Shown: positions 1-8,436 of the stretch, piece by piece | Numbering within the stretch: the first letter of the stretch is position 1 | Layout: the number at the start of each line of letters is the position of its first letter | NCBI RefSeq assembly: GCF_009801115.1 | Contig: NZ_VTOL01000001.1 | Location: 248,001-312,000 of the forward strand | DNA length: 64,000 bases | Origin: Dyadobacter sp. 3J3 | GTDB lineage: Bacteria > Bacteroidota > Bacteroidia > Cytophagales > Spirosomataceae | Direction: 5' to 3' | Notes under the pieces: model-generated | The model's database searches: none | The model's input: the letters and a program-made list of their open reading frames with translations, nothing else | Told to the model about the DNA's origin: nothing | Position numbers and translations under genes: made by a program

Positions 1-1444
1 CCTGCGGCTGCCAGTTGACCCAACCAACAGTCCAGTCCGTCGTAGCAAAAGCGCCGCGGTAGCTAACCGGAGTAATAAAATAATTGGCTATTTTAGTGCT
101 AACCACCCCGCTACTTAACAATGATGAATTTTTCTGAGGCAGCATCTTGGGTGCACCAAGATCAAAACTTGATGGGTCTAATAATAGCGATGACAACTCA
201 GAGCCTGCAATAATCACGTTTCTGTAGGCAGGCGTATGGAAAAAACTTATAGCCTGCTCATCTGTAATATCTCCTGCCCCACGTACATCCTTTGTCAGTA
301 CATCCCCATATAATGGCAGTGCCCCACCGACATTGGCCAAGGTTACACCCTGAAGTTTTAAGTCCCCATTTTCCACATTTTTCCAGGTACCACTTCTTGT
401 ACCGTCCAAACGTAAACCTTCCGGCCAGCCGATAAAAACTGAATTAATAACGCTGGCCGCTGAGTTTCTGCGAAGGTGCAGCGCAGACTGATAGCCACCG
501 CTGCCCATCAATGTAGTAGCAATGGGCCTTTCAGCAAATGCAAAACTACTTACATTGGCTAAAATCGCTTTGGTTAACGGCATTCCCTTATTAGGATTTA
601 AAGAACTTTGGTCAGCGTTTTCACCCGGGTTAAAATTATCAGATTCAATACAATTGGATCCCGAAGCATCAGCGATCTGCGGATCACGCAGAGAAAGTGC
701 AAATTGAACATTTCCTGAATAGCCCCAGTCCAGATCAAAATCGTCATCAAACGGGCTTAGCGATATCAGGTGCCGAGCGTTTACAGTACCACCACGCCAA
801 TCAAAGGAATCACCAGCACTGTGAGAAACCTGAACATGATCAATAGTAGTTGCTGAACCAACGCCGTAACACCTCAAACCACTCAGGTCGGAGCAGCAGA
901 CCGAACCTCCTGCGTACTCGATACGCACATATTGCAAAGATCCGGAGTTGTCGGCCGGCTGATCGAATGCATTCATCGAACCTCTGATATCCGCATCAAA
1001 CAAAAAATCGCCAGGACGGTTATGTGGTGCTTTACCTATGAGCACTATACCACCCCAATCACCGGAATTACGTTTGCCAGGCACATTTGCAGATGTAAAA
1101 ACAATAGGTTTCTGCTCTGTCCCGTTGGCGAAAATTTTGGCTCCGGCTTCAATGATCAATGCGTCAGGATGGCTGTATGCATCCTGTTGAAAGTTACCAC
1201 CCAAAATTACAGTGCCAGGTTCAATGGTCAAAGCCGCCTGGTTGGTTACATAGACGTAACCTCGAAGCAGGTAGTGGTTATTGGCAGTCCACACCATGTT
1301 TTCACGAATCTCGCCCTTCACTTCAATTAAATTATATGTAATGGGTTTTTCATCTGGCACCGCCGTTATCGACTTGCAACCAGCCAGACAAAAAAGATGA
1401 CACAATCCCAAAACTAAGATTATCTTAAATAAAAAAGGCTTCAT
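1..1444 (-). CDS. Beta-helix lipoprotein, 3' end outside the window
   Basis: Reading the minus strand from an ATG at 1444 gives about 481 open codons that run off the left edge. The N-terminus is a lipoprotein signal peptide with lipobox LAGC (Cys23), so the mature protein should be anchored in the envelope. Residues 40-82 carry the pattern seen in Bacteroidota beta-helix surface proteins: a VKGEI segment, WTANNHYLL, then LTIEPGTVI. Later repeats with GDWGGIVLIGKA, SGSLQYVRIEYAGG and FDWRGGTVNARHL support a parallel beta-helix. No catalytic motif is recognised. It is divergent from the PhoD-type phosphatase gene. Such lipoproteins often sit beside TonB-dependent receptors, but any such partner lies outside the window. 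Short plus-strand frames opposite this gene are shadows. Confidence 0.8.
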   Translation of the reverse strand, partial: MKPFLFKIILVLGLCHLFCLAGCKSITAVPDEKPITYNLIEVKGEIRENMVWTANNHYLLRGYVYVTNQAALTIEPGTVILGGNFQQDAYSHPDALIIEAGAKIFANGTEQKPIVFTSANVPGKRNSGDWGGIVLIGKAPHNRPGDFLFDADIRGSMNAFDQPADNSGSLQYVRIEYAGGSVCCSDLSGLRCYGVGSATTIDHVQVSHSAGDSFDWRGGTVNARHLISLSPFDDDFDLDWGYSGNVQFALSLRDPQIADASGSNCIESDNFNPGENADQSSLNPNKGMPLTKAILANVSSFAFAERPIATTLMGSGGYQSALHLRRNSAASVINSVFIGWPEGLRLDGTRSGTWKNVENGDLKLQGVTLANVGGALPLYGDVLTKDVRGAGDITDEQAISFFHTPAYRNVIIAGSELSSLLLDPSSFDLGAPKMLPQKNSSLLSSGVVSTKIANYFITPVSYRGAFATTDWTVGWVNWQPQ

Positions 1445-1760
1445 CAAATGCTGATCATAAGTCAATACAAAGTTATAAACAGAGAACTAATTTAAGCCTG
1501 AATCAACATTATGTTTATGTAAAGATTACAGCCAGTTACAGCTTACTTCAATTACACACAACACTGCTGATTGCAATCTTAGACCAGATCACAATTTTCT
1601 ACAAGCAGTTGACAGATTATTTTATTTGATAGGAAATAATCTCATTTGAAAAGGCCAGATCGACTAAGGCAGTGCCTTTGATAATGTCCGGGCCAAGCAG
1701 ATAATTTAATAGGATCATAAAACTCTGAAGAATTGCAGGAAATATCAGGCGGCTAACTTT
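1445..1760. other. Divergent intergenic region
   Basis: This AT-rich spacer separates the minus-strand beta-helix lipoprotein from the plus-strand phosphatase and should hold both promoters. A TAACTTTA stretch lies directly before the phosphatase ATG and resembles a Bacteroidota -7 box, but it is too close to the start to be convincing. No gene, long repeat or structured RNA was seen. Confidence 0.4.
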
Positions 1761-3536
1761 ATGGATTACAACAAATCACAAAACAGCTGTATGAAAAATA
1801 AAAATTCTATCAACCGAAGGGCATTTATTGAAAAATCGGCATTGGGCATTTCTGGGATGATTTTATCATCTGTACTGGTGGGTTCGTGCACCGATCACAA
1901 CATACCTGACCCCAATGATCCAGGACAGAAAGGTAATTTTGACTATGGCGTTGCAAGTTTTGATCCAACAGAAAGTAAAATAATCCTATGGACCAGAGTA
2001 ACACCCGCTGTAAGCACTGACAAAGTAACGCTTTCTTACAAGCTTGCCACAGACTCTGCTTTCAACTCCGTTCTAAAAACAGAAATGGTGGATGCACTTT
2101 CGGGCGATGACTTTACAGTAAGCATCGATATCAGTGGGCTTGACTCCAACAAAAAATATTACTATAATTTCACTATCGTTAATACTGCAACGGTTTCAGT
2201 GACCGGCGAGACATTGACACTTCCAAAGGCAGGTGAGCGTAGTGAAGTGAAACTAGCGGTCTGTTCTTGTTCAAACTATGCCGCTGGTTTGTTCAATGTT
2301 TACGGCGCGATGGCGATATCCGACGCTGACGTGATTTTGCACCTCGGGGATTACATCTATGAATATGGTGAAGGGCAATACGGTACTAATTCAAACACTG
2401 CCGCTCTGGGAAGGACACATGCACCAAAGAACGAGATATTGACCCTGGACGATTACCGTACACGTCTTAAACAATACAGAAGTGACCCGCAGCTTCAGCT
2501 GGCTCATCAGAAAAAACCATTTATTTGTGTTTGGGACGATCATGAGATTGCCAATGATGCTTACAAAGACGGTGCACAGAATCACAATGCCGGCGAAGGA
2601 AGCTTTGAAACGCGGAAAGCAAATGCAATTAAAGCTTATCATGAATACATTGGGGTCCGTACTTTGTCAGATCCGAAAATCTACCGCAGCTTTACTTTTG
2701 GAGATATTCTTGACCTTCACATGCTCGATACCCGGGTAATTGGCCGGGATAAACAACTTTCATACACAGATTACTTTAACAGTAGCGGTGTTTTAGACGC
2801 AGCTGCCTTTCAGAAAGACTGGCTAAATCCATCCAGAACCATTTTGGGTGCTGAGCAGCTTACATGGCTGGGCAGTGCGCTTCAAGCTGGAAAAGGCAAA
2901 TGGCAAGTCCTTGGACAACAGGTATTGATGAGAAAAATGTATGTCCCGGCAGAATTACTAATTGGTATAACACAAATCGTTGGTGAAGCTACCGCATTGG
3001 GCTCGGCAACCCCAGCGACTTTTCAAAAGTTCCAGGCGCTGCTTTTGGCTTTGACACAGATCAAAGCGCGTTCTCTTGCCAAAGATCCTTCATTGACAAC
3101 ACAGGAAATTGCCAGAATTAGCACAGTATTGCCCTATAATCTGGACGCCTGGGATGGATATCCAGCCGAACGTGAAAAAGTATATGCGTTGGCAAAGGGC
3201 AAGAAACTCATAGCCCTGTCAGGTGATTCACACAATGGCTGGTATTCTGACCTGACAACAGCGGACCAGGAAAAAATAGGAAAGGAATTTGCTGCTTCCT
3301 CTGTAACTTCTCCTGGTTTTGAAGAGTATTTGGGAACTGATCCAGCTTCTTTGGCAGGCTTTGAAAAAGCACTGGCACTCCTGGTTGATGATCTAAACTA
3401 TGTGGACGCTTCTAAACGCGGTTATGTGATGGCAAAATTCACCACCACCCAGGCAATTGCAGAATGGAGGTATGTGAGCACGATCTCAACACTGAACACG
3501 ACAACCACAACAGGACATAGCGAAACAATTAGTTAG
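1761..3536 (+). CDS. phoD: PhoD-type alkaline phosphatase, Tat-exported lipoprotein
   Basis: The 591-residue product matches PhoD-family metallophosphatases, which hydrolyse phosphomonoesters or phosphodiesters outside the cytoplasm. The N-terminus has a twin-arginine motif (NRRAFIEK, Arg19-Arg20) and then LVGSC (Cys43), suggesting Tat export followed by lipidation. Residues about 55-155 look like the N-terminal PhoD beta-sandwich. The catalytic core follows with CSCSNY, LHLGDYIYEYG, WDDHEIANDAYKDG, LDTRVIGRD and, near the C-terminus, LSGDSHNGWYSDL, which supply metal-ligand Asp, His and Asn residues. Met11 (1791) is an alternative start that would give a more typical short Tat n-region. The neighbouring pst genes and glycerophosphodiesterase suggest phosphate scavenging, and no obvious Pho box was found. 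Family assignment is firm; exact substrate is unknown. Confidence 0.93.
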   Translation: MDYNKSQNSCMKNKNSINRRAFIEKSALGISGMILSSVLVGSCTDHNIPDPNDPGQKGNFDYGVASFDPTESKIILWTRVTPAVSTDKVTLSYKLATDSAFNSVLKTEMVDALSGDDFTVSIDISGLDSNKKYYYNFTIVNTATVSVTGETLTLPKAGERSEVKLAVCSCSNYAAGLFNVYGAMAISDADVILHLGDYIYEYGEGQYGTNSNTAALGRTHAPKNEILTLDDYRTRLKQYRSDPQLQLAHQKKPFICVWDDHEIANDAYKDGAQNHNAGEGSFETRKANAIKAYHEYIGVRTLSDPKIYRSFTFGDILDLHMLDTRVIGRDKQLSYTDYFNSSGVLDAAAFQKDWLNPSRTILGAEQLTWLGSALQAGKGKWQVLGQQVLMRKMYVPAELLIGITQIVGEATALGSATPATFQKFQALLLALTQIKARSLAKDPSLTTQEIARISTVLPYNLDAWDGYPAEREKVYALAKGKKLIALSGDSHNGWYSDLTTADQEKIGKEFAASSVTSPGFEEYLGTDPASLAGFEKALALLVDDLNYVDASKRGYVMAKFTTTQAIAEWRYVSTISTLNTTTTTGHSETIS

Positions 3537-3563
3537 TAACCTGGTAGTTTTTTTATTTTGGGC

Positions 3564-3604
3564 TAAAAGGTTGCTGCCTGCGCATACTGGTTAGCAACCT
3601 TTTA
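3564..3604 (+). terminator. Rho-independent terminator after phoD
   Basis: A perfect 12-bp inverted repeat (TAAAAGGTTGCT / AGCAACCTTTTA) with a 17-nt loop begins 27 bases after the PhoD stop codon. The 3' arm ends in a short T run. Confidence 0.7.
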
Positions 3605-3621
3605 ACTTTACTTGATTCATT

Positions 3622-3846
3622 CTATAAGGAGACATCCTTTTGTTCAATTATAACAGTCTTATTTTGATGTTTAGGCATTGTTTTTTTTGAATTTTTTGCA
3701 AGCTGCTTCCCTATCTTAACTGCCAGTTTTTTAGCTGTTTCTTTTATTGATTTTTCAAAGCTCTTTGAGATAGGCACCAAGCCAGTCAATTTTTCAGTAA
3801 GTGTTGATTAAATATCCTGAGCTGTCTGTTTGTCGTATTTTTTCAT
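3622..3846 (-). pseudogene. Small lysine-rich protein gene with in-frame stop
   Basis: The minus strand reads 75 codons from an ATG at 3846 to a TAG at 3622, interrupted by a TAA at codon 13 (3808-3810). After the stop the frame continues with STLTEKLTGLVPISKSFEK and a strongly basic tail rich in Lys (AKKLAVKIGKQLAKNSKK). The layout resembles the neighbouring 78-residue protein at 3966-4202: an Ile-containing N-terminal helix, LT/T-x-K/R-L, a Ser-rich linker, then a KLA helix and a basic stretch. I infer a decayed paralogue. The remnant after the stop has no ATG until late, so it is unlikely to be translated whole. Function is unknown; a nucleoid or stress-related role would be a guess. Confidence 0.5.
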
Positions 3847-3965
3847 AATTCCTGTCTATTGGGCGATATCATTTTTGAGCATTGTCAAATCTTTGGCTAT
3901 CCGCATCGGCCGGATCGATATTGCCGGTTAAAACTGATTGACTTCCGTCAAACTAGGGCATATTT

Positions 3966-4202
3966 TTAAGATTCGCCGCTTGCATCTTCGGAAAAATTAC
4001 CCGGATCGCTACCAGTTTCAGCCACTTTTTTAGCTGCCTGCCGCTCTTGTTTTTCAAAGATCATCATCAACCTTTCAGCAAGTTTTCCGCCCGACTTGGC
4101 TATCCTGTTTTTTGCTTTGTCTGATAGCACCATTGAGGATTCCAACCGGCTCGTTATTGCTTCAACAATTTCGTTTTGCAAAGAATTTTTATCGACACTC
4201 AT
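3966..4202 (-). CDS. Small charged helical protein of unknown function
   Basis: I place the start at the ATG giving MSVDKNSLQNEI (78 residues). An upstream in-frame ATG pair would add 15 hydrophobic residues (MMFNLTFQTLYSQTN) with no clear signal-peptide logic. The protein looks all-helical: residues 7-25 (NSLQNEIVEAITSRLESS), 30-50 (AKNRIAKSGGKLAERLMM) and a basic stretch QERQAAKKVAE, ending in an acidic tail. No Cys, no catalytic motif and no membrane segment is visible. The adjacent broken gene at 3622-3846 appears to be a paralogue. It lies convergent with phoD and divergent from the ThuA-like gene. Function is not recognised. Confidence 0.55.
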   Translation of the reverse strand: MSVDKNSLQNEIVEAITSRLESSMVLSDKAKNRIAKSGGKLAERLMMIFEKQERQAAKKVAETGSDPGNFSEDASGES

Positions 4203-4499
4203 GTTAGTTTGGCTGTATAAAGTTTGAAAAGTGAGATTAAACATCAATTTAAATTTTTAATGTTTACAAACCATAGATGAGCAAGAAAATAAACTGGATG
4301 GAACCAGATCAAATCAACCTCGCAGTATTTTAAATCATTCGTTCTATATACTGACCTATAAAACATCTGTATTTTAATTGATTTTATTTATTAAATTTTG
4401 ATTGAGAAATCATTGTAACGAGTGATCTTCATTCATTATTAAACGATACAGCAGTCAATAGATTTGTCACTAGTGGTATTATCAGATAAATCTGTACGC
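4203..4499. other. AT-rich divergent intergenic region
   Basis: This spacer lies between the small helical protein (minus) and the ThuA-like gene (plus) and is very AT-rich towards 4360-4440. It contains only a negligible 18-codon frame at 4277. I see no RNA gene or clear palindrome; it presumably carries two promoters. Confidence 0.35.
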
Positions 4500-5351
4500 A
4501 TGAAAAAAACCTTTAAAATATTCCTGCTTTGTGCAGGCACAGTGATGCTGATACTTGTCACTGCCACCAGTCTGTTTATTTACAGAATTAAAAATGGGTT
4601 TCCGGTAAAATTCGAAACAGATCATCCTGTGATCAATTTTCCGGCTGCCAAACCTGCCATACTATTATTTTCCAAAACAACAGGTTACAGGCATTCCGAA
4701 TCCATTGACGCGGCCAAGCGTGTCTTTCTGAATATGAGCAAGAAAAATGGTTGGTATATTTATGAGACGGAAAAGGGTGGCGTATTCTTCGGCGAACTGT
4801 TAAAGAATTTTAAAGTTATAATCATTAATAACGGAACTGGCAGACTGCTGAATGCTGAACAACAGATGGCGGTGAAGGAGTTTGTTGAATCGGGCGGCAC
4901 ATTAATGGGTATTCATAGTGCCGGCGATTTCTCCCACAATGACTGGCCATGGATGAATAAAAATCTTATAGGTGCCAGTTTTTCCCATCACCCACTCCAT
5001 CCGCAACTTCAGGCGGCCAAGGTAAACATTGAGAAAGATATAGATTCCACCTTTACACATCAGCGGCCCGCTTCCTGGAAGCAAACAGATGAATGGTATA
5101 TCTATTATTCGAAGCCCAAGGGTGTCAGGATTGTTGCCTATATCGATGGCGAAACGATTCTTCCTAGCGGAAACTTATTTCTTATTCAAAACAAAGATTT
5201 TGGCATGGGTAAGCACCAGCCAGTTGCATGGTACCGAAATGTCGGCCAGGGAAAAACATTTTATACTTCAATGGGCCATGATACAGCAGTTTGGAAGAAT
5301 GAAAACTTTGTGCAATTACTACAAAATGCAGTTCTCTGGTCAATCAAATAA
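4500..5351 (+). CDS. ThuA-like domain protein, membrane-anchored
   Basis: From the ATG the product is 283 residues. The upstream in-frame TTG at 4464 is not preferred, because the ATG starts cleanly at a signal anchor: MKKTFKIFLL followed by a hydrophobic helix to about residue 28. The remainder fits the ThuA-like family (class I glutamine-amidotransferase-like fold): AILLFSKTTGYRHSES, FKVIIINNGTGRLLNAEQQ, FVESGGTLMGIHSAGD, SFSHHP and a C-terminal GMGKHQPVAWYRNVGQGKTF with MGHD. These proteins are common in Bacteroidota and are usually linked to carbohydrate metabolism, but no enzymatic reaction is firmly established for this type. The domain should lie on the periplasmic side. It stands alone, convergent with the next gene. 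Confidence 0.88.
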   Translation: MKKTFKIFLLCAGTVMLILVTATSLFIYRIKNGFPVKFETDHPVINFPAAKPAILLFSKTTGYRHSESIDAAKRVFLNMSKKNGWYIYETEKGGVFFGELLKNFKVIIINNGTGRLLNAEQQMAVKEFVESGGTLMGIHSAGDFSHNDWPWMNKNLIGASFSHHPLHPQLQAAKVNIEKDIDSTFTHQRPASWKQTDEWYIYYSKPKGVRIVAYIDGETILPSGNLFLIQNKDFGMGKHQPVAWYRNVGQGKTFYTSMGHDTAVWKNENFVQLLQNAVLWSIK

Positions 5352-5426
5352 TTTGCCAGATTTAATTTTAGCATCAGCACCATAAGGGCAAATCAAATCA
5401 TTATTTCAGCATGCACTCCGACCGGT

Positions 5427-6026
5427 TTAGACAAGCATTTCCCGTCTTTTATTGCCAAGAATAATCACCATTTTTCTTAACAACGATTTATTGGAAACCA
5501 TTAAAGGATGAAATAACGAAAAAACCTTATAATTCCGGGCACACTTTATCACTGAAGATCTAGCAGGTGTAATAACAAGATCTAAAGGGGTATAAAATGA
5601 GACAAAGTTGATTGGTTGTAACTGGGTGGTGTCCAGGTTTAAATTTTCAAGAAAAGAACTGTTCGGGCGCATTTGGTTAATTCCGGCCCCAGGAAAAAAA
5701 TAAGCGCTTATAGTACCTTGATGTGGCGTTGAAAGGGTTATAAGATTGTCCGTTTTATATAAGCAGTCAAGATGCTGGAGATAATACCTGCATATAAGAC
5801 CTCCCATGCTAAATCCTATTAAATCAATCCGCTCCGAGCCAATTGTATTTTCCTCAATGAAAAGATTTAATTGTTCAGCAAGTACTTCAATAGATTCAGA
5901 ACCATTACTTGAACGCAGCGACGGGGTTAAAACTTTCCAGCCCAAATCACGCAATTGCCTTGCCATAAATTTCATTCGCCTGTCAGTATCCATAAAACCG
6001 TGAACGAGTACCAGCGTATTGTCCAT
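5427..6026 (-). CDS. Alpha/beta hydrolase, lipase/esterase-like
   Basis: The 199-residue product begins directly with the first strand of an alpha/beta hydrolase (TLVLVHGFMDTDRRM), so it should be cytoplasmic. The nucleophile elbow is GFSMGG (Ser near residue 74) within IDLIGFSMGGLICRYYL. Later LITLSTPHQG matches PGAP1/EstA-type lipases. A candidate Asp lies in YTPLDLVITP and a candidate His in LFHPLMV, completing a plausible Ser-Asp-His triad. The length is short for the superfamily but no residue of the triad is missing. The substrate is unknown; an ester or lipid is likely. It is convergent with the ThuA-like gene and shows no operon partners. Confidence 0.85.
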   Translation of the reverse strand: MDNTLVLVHGFMDTDRRMKFMARQLRDLGWKVLTPSLRSSNGSESIEVLAEQLNLFIEENTIGSERIDLIGFSMGGLICRYYLQHLDCLYKTDNLITLSTPHQGTISAYFFPGAGINQMRPNSSFLENLNLDTTQLQPINFVSFYTPLDLVITPARSSVIKCARNYKVFSLFHPLMVSNKSLLRKMVIILGNKRREMLV

Positions 6027-6218
6027 CTCAATTTTTCAGTCTTTGCAATTATATTCGTACAAAACATTTGTAAGATAGTTTGATACCCAACGGCAGCCAA
6101 GCTATTTGATCTAAATTATAATTGCTTTTTAATAACTTAATCAAAGCATCACGTTGAATATATTTATGTTTTAGCTCAATATATTAACTTAACCGGGTTA
6201 ACAAAGCACTTCATCATT

Positions 6219-6470
6219 ATGGATAACTTTACCGAATATGTTGATACGATTGCCCGTATGTCAATTCTCAAGGCCAAGGCTGCCTTTACTTGTCCTGTTC
6301 ACCCGGACATTATGATAAGGACTGAAAATTTTGATACCGAGCAACGCGCCTTTATGATAGCCCAGAAAACATCGGTTTACAATGACAAAAGTGTACTCCT
6401 CAATAGAGTAACGAGTGCTGTCCGGCGGGAGCTGGAATCTGCTGATGGAAGATGCAATATTTGCACCTGA
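6219..6470 (+). CDS. Small Cys-containing protein of unknown function
   Basis: The 83-residue product has no signal peptide or membrane helix. It has a helical N-terminus (MDNFTEYVDTIARMS), then CPVHPDIMIR near residue 25, and ends with GRCNICT. The Cys-Pro-x-His-Pro and C-terminal Cys-x-x-Cys groups could together bind a metal, probably zinc. The middle (EQRAFMIAQKTSVYNDKS) looks helical. I do not recognise the family. It stands alone between a hydrolase and the phosphate transporter genes, in the same direction as the latter but separated from pstS by about 250 bases. Confidence 0.55.
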   Translation: MDNFTEYVDTIARMSILKAKAAFTCPVHPDIMIRTENFDTEQRAFMIAQKTSVYNDKSVLLNRVTSAVRRELESADGRCNICT

Positions 6471-6718
6471 ACACAATAAACTAATAACCTTTCTTCTGTG
6501 GATCACTTTATTTTACAACTTTATTGCCTACAATTTTCGTTTCACTTTACTTACCATTTTAACCTTTTTCATTATTTGAGCCAACGTTGGAGCTGCGCGG
6601 GTTGAAAACACTGGATTCCGCCAATGTGAATAGGAATGTCATTTTTCTTAACAATAAGACAATATGAACCTGTCTTTCAATTTATTTAATATTGACTAGA
6701 TTTTCTACTCCTATAAAT

Positions 6719-7552
6719 ATGAAAGGTTCTTTATTGACAATGCTGGTCTTTCTTTGGTCTTGTCAGGGAAATAGTGATGTAATAAAAATAAAAGGATCAG
6801 ACACAGAGGTGAATCTGGCGGTAGAATTAGCAGAATCTTTCCATAAGCAAAATCCGTCAATTTTTGTTTCCATCTCCGGTGGTGGTTCTGGTTTGGGGAT
6901 TGCGTCGTTGCTGAATGAGACTGCTGATATCGCCAATTCGTCAAGAAGTATCAATGCCGAAGAAATAGGTCTGTTTAAAAAGGAGGGTGAACGGATTGAT
7001 TCATTCATATTTGCGCAGGATGCAATAGCATTTGTCGTGGCAGAAAATCTTTCGATCGACTCTATCAGTACCACACAACTTGCAGTTTTACTAAAAGGAG
7101 AACAGACAGACTGGTCTACTATTGCTAAACAAAAACTTCCGGTCAACATTTATGGAAGGCAAAGCAACTCAGGAACGCATGATTTTGTGCGCAAGAAACT
7201 AAAAATTGAGTTTAGTAACAGAGCAAAAGAAATGAACGGAAATGCCCAGATACTTGAAGCGATCAAGGCAGATAATTCCGGCATTGGTTATGTGGGTGCG
7301 GGGTATGTAACCCATGGTGGAAGCAAAGGAATAAAGGTTCTTAAAATTTATTCCGGAGATGGTCAAAGCGCGGTTTCACCCTTGGATGCAAAGATGATTG
7401 CGGCAGGAAAGTATTTCTTTCAACGTCCGCTTTTTCAATACTACCAGCGTGCATCTTACCATAAAATAAAACCATTTATTGATTTTGAAAAAAGCGCAGT
7501 TGGACAAAAGATAATAAAAACAGCGGGTTACTATCCGGTAATGAAACTATGA
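6719..7552 (+). CDS. pstS: Phosphate-binding lipoprotein of the Pst ABC transporter
   Basis: The ATG gives a 277-residue lipoprotein with lipobox FLWSC (Cys15); an in-frame TTG at 6692 would only blur the signal peptide. The mature protein starts with IKIKGSDTEVNLA and continues with ISGGGSGLGIASLLN and IANSSRSIN, the phosphate-binding loops of PstS-type substrate-binding proteins. YGRQSNSGTHDFVRKKL and GIGYVGAGYV follow, both typical of the family. It should capture inorganic phosphate in the periplasm and deliver it to PstCA. Its stop codon overlaps the pstC start as ATGA, so pstS-pstC-pstA-pstB form a tight operon. The family's length range fits. Confidence 0.93.
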   Translation: MKGSLLTMLVFLWSCQGNSDVIKIKGSDTEVNLAVELAESFHKQNPSIFVSISGGGSGLGIASLLNETADIANSSRSINAEEIGLFKKEGERIDSFIFAQDAIAFVVAENLSIDSISTTQLAVLLKGEQTDWSTIAKQKLPVNIYGRQSNSGTHDFVRKKLKIEFSNRAKEMNGNAQILEAIKADNSGIGYVGAGYVTHGGSKGIKVLKIYSGDGQSAVSPLDAKMIAAGKYFFQRPLFQYYQRASYHKIKPFIDFEKSAVGQKIIKTAGYYPVMKL

Positions 7553-8436
7553 GTGTACGCAGACGAGAGAGGACCGATCGGATACTGAAAATTATTTTCA
7601 AAGCCACAGGCCTTGCTACAATCGCATTGCTGGGAGCAATATTTTTTATGCTGTTTTATAACAGCATTGCGTTCTTCACCCACATCAGCCCGATCGATTT
7701 TTTTACAGGCTCCCAGTGGAACCCCGAAAGTGTAAACGGGACGTACAGTATTTTTCCACTACTGGCAAGTACAGGCCTTGTAGCATTTGGGTCTATGTTT
7801 ATTGCAGTGCCACTGGGCATTTTGACTGCTGCTTATATCTCCGAATTTGCGCCGCGGAAATTGCAAATCGTTTTAAAACCGGTCATAGAAATGCTTGCGG
7901 CAATTCCTTCTGTGGCGATCGGTTTTCTAGGTATTGTTTTGATCGGGCCGGCAATTGCAAAATTATTCGGGATTCAAAATGGCTTAAATGCGCTGAATGG
8001 ATCTATTTTACTAGCGGTAATGGCTTTGCCAACGATTATCACCATTGCCGAGGACGCAATCAATGCTGTCCCGCAAACATATAAAGAAGCCTCTTTTGCA
8101 TTAGGCGCAAACAAGTGGGCAACACTATTTAAAGTCACGATACCCGCAGCGCTGCCGGGCCTGATTGCCGCGGTCATGCTGGGGTTGGGCAGAGCTTTAG
8201 GAGAAACCATGACCGTGCTTATGGCAACTGGAAATGCTGCCGCCTTGCCAAAAGGCTTTCTGGATTCTATCCGTACCATAACTGCAACGATTGCGATTGA
8301 GATGGGAGAAGTGCCTTATCAGACTACGCATTATTTCGCTCTTTTTGCCATCGCGGCGGTTTTGTTTGTTATCACGCTTGTCATCAATTTACTCGGGGAA
8401 TATTTCGCAAACCGGTTTAGAAAATTTCATGCATGA
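7549..8436 (+). CDS. pstC: Phosphate ABC transporter permease PstC
   Basis: The 295-residue inner-membrane permease has about six hydrophobic helices: residues 14-38, 75-100, 112-135, 147-165, 205-230 and 265-288. The cytoplasmic EAA loop, which contacts the ATPase, is visible as YKEASFALGANKW followed by IPAALPG. GLGRALGETMTVLMATGNA is the conserved PstC segment near helix 5. Together with PstA it forms the membrane channel for phosphate. Both ends overlap neighbouring genes by four bases (ATGA), which implies translational coupling. Confidence 0.95.
   Translation: MSVRRRERTDRILKIIFKATGLATIALLGAIFFMLFYNSIAFFTHISPIDFFTGSQWNPESVNGTYSIFPLLASTGLVAFGSMFIAVPLGILTAAYISEFAPRKLQIVLKPVIEMLAAIPSVAIGFLGIVLIGPAIAKLFGIQNGLNALNGSILLAVMALPTIITIAEDAINAVPQTYKEASFALGANKWATLFKVTIPAALPGLIAAVMLGLGRALGETMTVLMATGNAAALPKGFLDSIRTITATIAIEMGEVPYQTTHYFALFAIAAVLFVITLVINLLGEYFANRFRKFHA

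Noticed and set aside
522..1341. Short plus-strand open frames of 60-130 codons
   Set aside because: They lie opposite the long minus-strand lipoprotein gene, which has a signal peptide, family motifs and no stop over 481 codons.
4277..4333. 18-codon frame in the intergenic region before the ThuA-like gene
   Set aside because: Too short, no conserved feature and no convincing ribosome site.
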